Shown here: positions 57,568 to 64,000 of the stretch, one piece after another
Numbering within the stretch: position 1 is the first letter of the stretch
How the letters are laid out: each line of letters starts with the position of its first letter
Origin: Rheum nobile
Lineage: Eukaryota; Streptophyta; Magnoliopsida; Caryophyllales; Polygonaceae
Assembly (NCBI GenBank): GCA_027886185.1
Contig: WOAB01000142.1
Location: 496,001 to 560,000 of the forward strand
Direction: 5' to 3'
Length of the DNA stretch: 64,000 bases
Translations under genes and position numbers: made by a program
Notes under the pieces: generated by a model
What the model was told of the DNA's origin: nothing
Database searches by the model: none
The model's input: only the letters and a program-made list of their open reading frames with translations

Positions 57568-58464
57568 ATGACGACCCGGTTGCACCATCGGCGCTTCACC
57601 GGATATGACGATCTCGATGAGTTCTTGGAATGGTCCCGACACATGACTTACTACTTTAGCCAACGGGACTATGACGAATTTGAGCAATGCGACATCGCGA
57701 TCAATTGCCTCGCTGGCTACGCGATGGACTGGTGGTACCGTGTCGAAGACAACAGATGGGACCGTGCTCTGCAACTCGTGGAAACTTGGGAGCAACTTGT
57801 TTACTTGATGACTCGACGATTTGCTCCCCGGGTTGACCCAGTAGCCTACGCCGACCAATCATACAGACGAACAAGGCCGCTTCCAGCGCGTTCTCATTCA
57901 ACGCTATCTACTGCAACGCGTTCTACTTTAAGCGCCTCAGTTTCAGCGCACGTCCCAAATCTAGTGCGTCTTTTTGAGCGCGCCTCAGCGCGTGCCCCAG
58001 ATCCTTTACCCGTTGCACCCGTCGATGAGCTCACACCCGTGCAATGCAAACTCCGAGAGCTATGACGCGAACATGCTCGCCTCAAAGCCATGTTTGGCGC
58101 GTTGCCCCCGCCCACCGAGTCGACATTCATCGCATCACTTCCCGAGGCAGAATTCATCACGGCGCCTACAGAGCCAGCAGTCATCGCGGCGCCTCCCAAG
58201 CCAGAATTCACCGTGGCGCCGTCCGAGCCGAAATTCACCGCGATGTTTACCGTGCAAGTTCCCGCGAGCCCGTGCCCCTTGTTGTACGTTGTTGCACTCG
58301 ACGTCATGCCCGCTCCCGGATCCGAGTTGTACTTGATCACATCCGAGGATCCAAGAGTCGGATACACGTCCGATGTCGTCTTTCCGTTGCTGATCGCGTG
58401 TCACCTCTCCCTAGCCCCACCAAGCTCGAAGCGAGGACGCTTCGAATCTAAGGGGGGAGGATGA
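57568..58464 (+). pseudogene. GAG-2 Gag-like protein with one stop
   Basis: The likely start is ATG 57568 (MTTRLHHRRFTGYDD); the frame is also open upstream from 57358 but that part looks like leader. The capsid-like core reads DEFLEWSRHMTYYFSQRDYDEFEQCD, here split by position 57625-57700, then GYAMDWWYRVEDNRWD and TWEQLVYLMTRRFAP. A TGA at 58063-58065 (after CKLREL) interrupts an otherwise open frame that goes on to 58464. The second half is Pro/Ala-rich with a repeated P-[EK]-x-[EF]-[FI]-T-A-[AP]-P unit near 58120-58240. The end (GRFESKGGG) is encoded by the polypurine tract itself. No zinc knuckle, protease or RT. Related to GAG-1. Confidence 0.85.
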
Positions 58465-59086
58465 TGTGTCCCGGTCCCGAACCAAGCCGGCCCCTGACGA
58501 GCCCGAGGCGCCCCAGACCATGGCGTCCATCTTGGTTCAAGACTTAGTCTAGTTTATTATATATTTCCCTATTTTATTGATTTCCCGTTTTAGTATGTTT
58601 CCCTTTTAAGCAGTTTCTATTTTATGCACTTTCTATTTCGGGCGTTGCTCCACTATTGCATAGTGGGCTAGCCCATAGACTCGTTTCGGCCCAAGCCCAT
58701 TAGGGTTCTTGGTCGGGACCCCTTCCTTATTTATATCCTACTTTGTACTCTTTATTTCTTACGTTGAATTGAATAGCAAAGCTTAAGTCGAGTGTTTATC
58801 CTCCTTCCTTTGCTTCGACGTCACCCTTGATTCTGAATCCGTTTTGGTAGTTGCATTAAACTCCAAACATATCCCTCGCATCTCCCTTCCTCCGCAATCG
58901 ACGCTACGACACCCAAAGGCTTGTCTCTTCAAGTCTTATATCCTCCGCTGCAGATGCTACTGCACCCTTTCCCAAACACAACCCACGACTTGTTCGTGCC
59001 TATCCCGCGACGTTCCGGTGAACATCTTGATCTAGATCCGTGCAAAGATGAGTCGTCCCGAGGCTGCCCACCCTCTGAACACATCA
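58462..59086 (+). repeat. GAG-2 3' LTR (625 bp)
   Basis: TGATGTGTCCCGG to CTGAACACATCA; same length as the 5' LTR, about a dozen substitutions by eye. Confidence 0.93.
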
Positions 59087-59091
59087 CAAGA

Positions 59092-59866
59092 CCACCCACA
59101 CAGCCAGTGAAATAGCCGCATTGTTCTTTGACAACGTAGTCCGCTTACATGGGATACCGCGATCTGTTGTTAGTGATCGCGATACTAAGTTCGTAGGGTT
59201 ATTCTGGAGAACTCTATGGGGAAAATTGGGCACCAAACTTTTATACTCTACTAGCTACCACCCTCAAACTGATGGTCAAACTGAGGTGACCAACCGAACC
59301 TTAGGCGCCCTGCTTAGGACCATGCTCAAATCCAACCCAAGGCGTTGGGAGGACTTACTTGCAATTGTTGAGTTTTCTTATAACAGGTCCAGGCACTCAG
59401 CAACAAAGTTCGCGCCATTCGAAGTGGTGTATGGCAGGGACCCGTTAACTCCGCTGGACCTGCTACCGCGCCCTTTAAAGGACAATGAGCACCCCACCGC
59501 CGCCAACCGCGCCGCGATGATCCAAGAGCTGCACCAACGGACTCGGGCACAGCTGGAACGCCGCGCGACACAGTATGCCCAACAACACAACCATGGCCGC
59601 CGCCGCGTCATATTCACACCTGGAGATTTGGTGTGGGTCCACCTTTGCAAAGGACGTTTCTCGGCTAAAAGGAAGTCCAAGCTGGCACAACGCGGTGATG
59701 TCCCCTTTGAAGTTGTGTAGGCCATTGGGGACAACGCTTACGAGATAGCCCTGCCCCCAGAATATGGTGTCCACGCGACCTTCAACGTTGCTGACTTGGA
59801 GCCTTATGTGGAGCCTGAGTTCGATGATGGTGAAGCGGGGACGCTTCACAGCCAAGTGGGGGAGGG
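59092..59866 (+). pseudogene. CRV-2 integrase C-terminal half and Pol tail
   Basis: Continues integrase after GAG-2: TTHTASEIAALFFDNVVRLHG, the second catalytic Asp in SDRDTKF and the Glu region YHPQTDGQTEVTNR, then EFSYNRSRHSAT and GDLVWVHL of the C-terminal SH3-like domain. A TAG near 59718 (after PFEVV) precedes AIGDNAYEIALPPEYG. The frame then enters the LTR at 59867 without a stop (GEGDAPLPNMNATEEEE), so the Pol C-terminus is encoded by the LTR. No clear chromodomain is visible; the tail motif GPITRARAK is instead conserved. Confidence 0.92.
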
Positions 59867-60570
59867 TGATGCGCCCCTACCCAACATGAATGCCACAGAG
59901 GAGGAAGAGGCTATGAGCATGCGCTCAGAATGACCAATCACCAGAGCACACGCTAAAGCTATCGCCAACGCGACACAATCTATGATTGTTCGCGTCGTCT
60001 CTGGCCAAGGCACAATGGAGACCGCGTTCTCTCCGAAGCATCTCCAACAAAATCCAGAGAACGCGTTCTCTGTCGTTCTTCTCTCAACTATGGAATGAAC
60101 GCGTTCTTTTTGAACTGATTGTAATCTTTTAAGACATTAATTATCTAGGTTTTACTTTAGGGCGTGTGCTCCACGTATGTCGCGTGGGCCGGCCCATTTG
60201 GCGAGACTCAGCCCATCAGAGTCTCGCGAGCTAGCATAAAAGGACAACTCGTCCTCTGTAATTAGGTTACGTTCACTTTTAATCAAAGCTTGAGTTTGAG
60301 AGCTAATTGCCTCCTCCCCTTTGATCGGACGTCAAACACACTTTGTCTTCACATCTCCTTCCTCCGCCGCCGACGCTACGGCCCTACTCGATCCAATCGA
60401 GGCTATCCTTCCTCCGCTGTCGACGCTACGACCATACTCGATTTCCTTCGAGTCGTTATCCCCCGCTGCCGCCTCCCATACACCGCGTTCCACACCCATT
60501 TTCACCAGTTCAACGTCACGCGGCTTCCCAAACAAGATCATCGATCCTTCGTCGTAGTAGGAACGCATCA
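59867..60570 (+). repeat. CRV-2 3' LTR (704 bp)
   Basis: TGATGCG to CGCATCA, same length as the 5' LTR. GACGCTAC boxes at 60372-60379 and 60422-60429. A TGA after SMRSE breaks the LTR-encoded tail that is open in the 5' copy. Confidence 0.94.
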
Positions 60571-60637
60571 GACTCCAATCAATGCAATCAGGTGGCCCTT
60601 GTGTTGCTTTCATGGTTCGGCATGTGCCTATGTTTAC

Positions 60638-61025
60638 CGATGACGACGTCTAATGGCAATGATAAGGCCCTAACCAAAATCATCGCGATAGCTCAAGTTA
60701 GGAATCGTGACCACTTCATACCGGTAAGTAATATTGGAATTAGTAAATGCATTGTTTTGTGTTGGATTATCATTTCCAAACTTATTTAATTTCGATTATC
60801 ATATTATAGGTGTGGCTCAGTGATATGGCTCCACTACCGCTAGACCTGTACAAACGCTGGCCGGCCCGCCCGCCAAGCAATACGGGCTTGGACAAGGGTT
60901 TCATGTATTGCGTAGATGTATTTAGGTCTATTTGTAACGATTGGAATGTAATAATTTTGAGCTTGATTGTGACTTTTGGTTCTATTTATCAAAATAAATC
61001 ATCAAAGCAAAATATCGAGCAATAA
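60638..61025 (+). pseudogene. Captured gene fragment with one intron inside the DNA transposon
   Basis: Exon 1 ends at 60723 (AQVRNRDHFIP), a typical GTAAGT donor follows, the intron is 86 bp (60724-60809, ending TTATAG), and exon 2 (60810-61025) continues in phase with VWLSDMAPLPLDLYKRW before running into the right terminal repeat. The pattern x-NRxHF-x-V followed by PLP-x-W resembles the catalytic-His region of OTU-type cysteine proteases found fused to plant Mutator-like transposases; this is a tentative recognition from memory. There is no transposase catalytic domain. It may be either the residual C-terminus of the transposon's own protein or a captured host gene piece. Confidence 0.5.
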
Positions 61026-61278
61026 AGGCATCAAACAAAAGTTTAATACAATAAAATGTATAACCTAAAGAACAACCTTGGCAACAAAGGCAATTTGGCA
61101 TGTACATGTATTACGTGCACATGTCAGCCACATACATGTATTACGTGCACATGCCAGTCACGTATATGTATTACGTGCATATGTCAATCACGTACATGTA
61201 TTATATACACATGTCAATTTTGACACGTAAATATAGTATGTACACTTGCGAACATTGTATAAATAAAAAATGTATATA
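60967..61278 (-). repeat. Right terminal inverted repeat of the DNA transposon
   Basis: Reverse complement of 21782-22092 with scattered substitutions; its tandem units (TACATGTATTACGTGCACAT type, 61098-61215) have diverged more than the perfect left units. Confidence 0.88.
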
Positions 61279-61380
61279 ACACCTCCTTATTTTTATTACC
61301 TAATACCCGTAATGTCTACCTTGTTCAAATCGTTCTCTTCCCTTCCAACGCGTTCTCTTCCCTTCCAACGCGACGCCTCC

Positions 61381-61806
61381 CGCTTGTGCCGCCGCGTGGA
61401 CGCTGAGAGTCGCCTTCGTCTCTTCCCTTCCAATTCATCCGTCTCTGAACAACGCGACGCCTGTCAACCTTCCAATTCATCCGTCTCCGAACAACGCGAC
61501 GCCTCCCGCTTGTGCCGCCGCGTGGACGCTGAGAGTCGCCTTCGTCGCCGCCTAGATCTGCTTCGCCGGCGCGTCGTTCTTCTTCTTCGATGCGTCGATC
61601 TCCCTCTCAGCAGCATCGCGTCGCCTAGATACTTCGCTCTGTAGCAAGGTCGCTCCCGCTTGTGCCGCCGCGTCGACGCTGAGAGACGCCTTCGCCGCCG
61701 CGTTGATCTGCCTCGCCGGCGCGTCGGTCTTCTTCTTCGCCGCGTCAACTTGCCTCTCAGCAGCATCGCGCCGCCTGGATGCTTCGCTCTCTAGCAAGGT
61801 CGCTCC
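61381..61806. repeat. GC-rich direct repeats (150-bp and 126-bp spacing)
   Basis: CGCTTGTGCCGCCGCGTGGA-type blocks start at 61381, 61507 and 61657. The last two units match for ~150 bp including CTCTCAGCAGCATCGCG and AGCAAGGTCGCTCCC. Both strands have long open frames as a result: plus 61270-61644 and minus 61797-61552, the latter reading an Ala/Lys/Asp-rich 50-residue repeat (SRRRDAAER, DAAKKKTDAPARQI). Neither has a recognisable domain. It could be a 5' exon region of the downstream gene or a chance minisatellite. Confidence 0.7.
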
Positions 61807-63029
61807 CTCTTCCTACGTATTGATCTCTTTCATCGATGGGGATTTTGTTGTTGTTGGGATTTAGGTTATTGCCTCCGATTTCTTGAAATCTGTTTTAATC
61901 TAGAAGAAATTGCTCTGAATTGGCATTCATATTTCTGATTTCAGGCATACCAGAGGGTAGAATCAGAACCAGAATTAAGGCGAGGCCGCAGAGAAGGAGA
62001 GGTTGTTGAAGGAGAGACATCTCTCCAAACACCTCCTACTCAGCAATTAGGGTTCTCTATTGCGATTTTGGGGCATTTCTCGCAAGTTATCTGCCTTATT
62101 TACTCCCCTGTTCATCAACCTCGCTCATTCAAGGTTTTCCTTTCCCTTTGTGATTGATTCATGTCCTTCAGGGACTCTCTTTTGCTGTAATTGCAACACT
62201 CTTGCTTTCATGCCTCTTTGTACTTGCTTCTGATTTATTCCTTTTTTCTTTGAAATATTTGTTTGGATTTGGATATCTTGGATTCTACTCTTCTTAAGGT
62301 TTACTTGAGAATTTTGTTTCTGCTGGTATTTTGAGGTTCAATTGCTTCTACTAAACTTAACTATACTCATAAGATAGTTAGTACTTGACGTCTAAGAGTG
62401 TCATAAGATAGTTAATTTGATACATATATGGTTGTTGGCTGGTATTTTGAGGTTGTTATAGTGTCAATTGCAGTTTGCCATTGTAAATTGTTGAAAAGCA
62501 GGAGTGTGTCCTCTTCATTGTAGATTTGATCAAGCTTAACTAGAAGAGGGTATTTTCTTAGCAACAGTTTTTATGTTTGTACAACCATGATACCATCCAT
62601 TGTTAATAAATTAGCTTACATTTATCGTTTTAGAAATTGCATCAAGTTCTACTTTATTATGTACTCATTCTGTCATTGTAGGCTTACAGCCTATGGAGTT
62701 GTAGTTCAAGTAGGGAATAGATCTAATTTCCTGCTATCGTAGTCAGGTATCAGTCATTCTAAAATCATAGTAAACTTGTCATCCATTGTGAACAACTACA
62801 CTTGCCTACTTTCAGCTGTTACATAGTGCTGAAATTTTTCAACAGTAGTTTGTGTTTTGGCTCATCATTCCATGAATGTTAAGGGCATTTCTGTATCAAA
62901 CTCCTTATTTTTCCTCAGTGTTGTTTCTGAAGTAAATGCGAATGTTGCCTAATCTTCTAACTCTCATGGCACACAACTTAGGACAATCATTTTTCATTTC
63001 TTTCTGACCAGTATATTTACATTTTTCAG
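61807..63029. other. Non-coding DNA, possible leader/introns of the DEK gene
   Basis: T-rich plant-intron-like sequence. A possible exon at about 61946-62088 follows TTCTGATTTCAG but its translation has no similarity that I recognise. The expected upstream DEK exon (with the conserved PLKDIPNV-type motif) is not visible. Confidence 0.45.
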
Positions 63030-63854
63030 TTGCGTACAAGCTGTCCAGAAGGAAGGGTGAAGAAACATTCAAGTTGCTTCATACAATTCTATTTGGTAGA
63101 AGAGGGAAGGTATCAAAATCCTGATTTGATTTCAAGTTGATAATTATCCTTTTCTCTATTCATTCTCTTATGCAAGTTTCTGTAGTTAAATTTTATGATA
63201 TCCAGTTGCCTAAGGATGGTTTTCAGTCTCCTCTATGATTTCTTGGCTGAAGTGCACCATGTTTTGATGATACTCTTTCCTGCCCATACAATGACCTGTT
63301 ATACTTTGAATATGTGATTAAATTAATTACTGCAGCTATCAGTTGACTTTACCCTTAATTATATGCAGGCAGGTGAAATCAAGAACAACATATCTCGCTT
63401 TTCTGGCTTTGTGTGGCGAGATGATGAGGTACAAGATTATTCATTATGGAGGCATTGTATGTAGCTTTCTGTTCTCTGAAAGAATGACCATGTATTGTCA
63501 CTTAGGAAATAGCGTGCTTGCAGTAGTATAATCTGCTCTGATGAATGAGCTTAAAATTTGGTTTCCATGGTTTATCTGTAGAGTCTTGTATATGATGTAT
63601 AGAGTTTGGTGGTTGAACTTGATCATTTTTTTACATCAAGGACTCTCTAGCAAGTAGCAATTTATTGGACTGTGAATTACATGTAGTGCAGAATAGTATA
63701 TCTCTTGTAACCTAAAATAATGAGAAGCGTGCTTATTTTGCAGGTTAAGCAAAAAATGAAAGTAAAGGAGAAGTTGGACAAATGTGTAAAAGAGAAATTG
63801 TTGGAAATCTGTGATGTTCTTGACATACCAATTGCCAAGACTACTACAAAAAGG
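63030..63854 (+). CDS. DEK: DEK-type chromatin-associated protein, three internal exons
   Basis: Exon a 63030-63109 (AYKLSRRKGEETFKLLHTIL then FGRRGK), exon b 63369-63428 (AGEIKNNISRFSGFVWRDDE), exon c 63744-63854 (VKEKLDKCVKEKLLEICDVL then DIPIAKTTTKR). All borders have GT...AG and keep the frame (introns 259 and 315 bp). The FSGFVW and KVKEKLDKC...LL..CDVLDIP motifs are hallmarks of plant DEK proteins, nuclear DNA- and histone-binding proteins that shape chromatin and expression. This region corresponds to the conserved central SAP-like part. Upstream exons are not seen and downstream exons (including the C-terminal DEK domain) lie past the window, so it may be a gene fragment or pseudogene, but splice sites and frame are intact. 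It is the only host-type gene in the window. Confidence 0.82.
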
Positions 63855-64000
63855 GTTCATTGTCATTCTCCTATTGCCTACACAATGCAGCTGCTGGTTT
63901 AAATTATTGGTTTTTTTTTTCCCACTTCTATTCATTTTATGCTATTTAGAAGCCACAGTATTGCTAGAGAACCACCTTTCTGACAATAGCAGTTTAGTTG

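Larger units (their letters stand above)
56620..59086 (+). mobile_element. GAG-2: small gag-only LTR retrotransposon (2467 bp)
   Basis: LTRs of 625 bp each (56620-57244 and 58462-59086), target duplication CAAGA (56615-56619 and 59087-59091), primer site at 57247 and polypurine tract AAGGGGGGAGGA at 58450-58461. Only a Gag-like gene inside. LTRs share with CRV LTRs the ends (TGATGCG...CATCA), the GTGGGCTAGCCCA block and paired GACGCTAC boxes (57058-57065 and 57111-57118), so it looks like a CRV-dependent derivative. Confidence 0.94.
22109..60570 (+). mobile_element. CRV-2: chromovirus-like retrotransposon holding five nested elements
   Basis: Identical-length LTRs (704 bp each: 22109-22812 and 59867-60570) bracket a primer site and gag-pol. 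ATH-1 (with TEK-1, ATH-2 and ATH-3 inside it) splits RNase H at 27559/55833 and GAG-2 splits integrase at 56619/59092. Flanks are GACCC (22104-22108) and GACTC (60571-60575), a target duplication with one mismatch. Without insertions CRV-2 would be about 7.7 kb, normal for a chromovirus. It is the sister copy of CRV-1. Gag-pol has several stops. Confidence 0.93.
21782..61278. mobile_element. Small Mutator-like DNA transposon split by CRV-2
   Basis: Two inverted arms of about 311 bp (21782-22092 and 60967-61278) are close to identical over their length. Without CRV-2 the element is only about 1.03 kb. Long terminal repeats with sub-terminal tandem repeats fit Mutator-like elements. Its middle carries a spliced gene fragment (60638-61025). 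Exact ends and target duplication are unclear: beyond 21782 and 61278 similarity fades over ~15 bp. A hAT or CACTA origin is less likely given the arm length. Confidence 0.72.

Noticed and set aside
59326..59855. Minus-strand frames opposite CRV-2 integrase.
   Set aside because: Antisense shadows of the intact integrase frame.
1..64000. Organellar DNA insertions, rRNA genes and satellite arrays.
   Set aside because: None recognised on reading either strand.

Overview
This window looks like retrotransposon-packed heterochromatin from a flowering plant, probably near a centromere. Every recognisable gene is an element gene except one edge fragment of a chromatin protein. The plant assignment rests on Ty3/gypsy chromovirus and Athila-type retrotransposons, a Copia gag-protease relic, initiator-Met tRNA (TGGTATCAGAGCC) and Asp tRNA (TGGCGCCGTTGCCGGGGA) primer sites, hAT and Mutator-like DNA elements, and a plant-type DEK gene with introns. 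The species cannot be named from sequence alone. Element names used here (CRV, ATH, TEK, GAG, SOLO) are working labels.

Left part. 1-3814 is AT-rich DNA with a Copia gag-protease relic (1009-2340, minus) broken by a 302-bp hAT MITE. 3815-19878 is chromovirus CRV-1. It carries the solo LTR SOLO-1 (8063-10495, TSD AAAGA), the gag-only element GAG-1 (13089-16097, minus) and a truncated hAT transposon (16098-19392, minus). That hAT holds the Athila-like solo LTR SOLO-2 (17354-18758, TSD CTTCG). The right end of CRV-1 is cut and joined to an LTR fragment of a third family (19879-20711). 20712-21781 is non-coding, with a 292-bp-spaced duplication.

Central nest. A small DNA transposon with ~311-bp terminal inverted repeats (21782-22092 and 60967-61278) was split by chromovirus CRV-2 (22109-60570). 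ATH-1 (27560-55827, TSD CGTTC) sits in the CRV-2 pol gene. TEK-1 (30956-53403, minus, TSD ATCAT) sits in ATH-1. ATH-2 (39374-52883, TSD CACCA) sits in a TEK-1 LTR. ATH-3 (44434-51132, minus, TSD TGTTG) sits in ATH-2. GAG-2 (56620-59086, TSD CAAGA) entered the CRV-2 integrase independently. Removing ATH-2 and one TSD restores the right TEK-1 LTR to exactly 2713 bp, the length of its left LTR, which confirms the model.

Right edge. 61279-63029 is non-coding with a 150-bp GC-rich repeat. Three exons at 63030-63854 encode a DEK-type chromatin protein; its upstream exons are not visible and it runs off the window.

How the parts relate. None of the elements is intact. CRV-1 and CRV-2 carry gag-protease-RT-RNase H-integrase with many stops. 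TEK-1 lacks integrase and has a changed RT catalytic residue. ATH-1, ATH-2, ATH-3, GAG-1 and GAG-2 lack RT and must have moved with enzymes supplied from elsewhere. The most unusual signal is a set of GC-rich, roughly palindromic boxes whose centres lie 20-21 bp apart. They occur in the LTRs of several unrelated families and, in the Athila-type elements, also inside the gag-protease linker.
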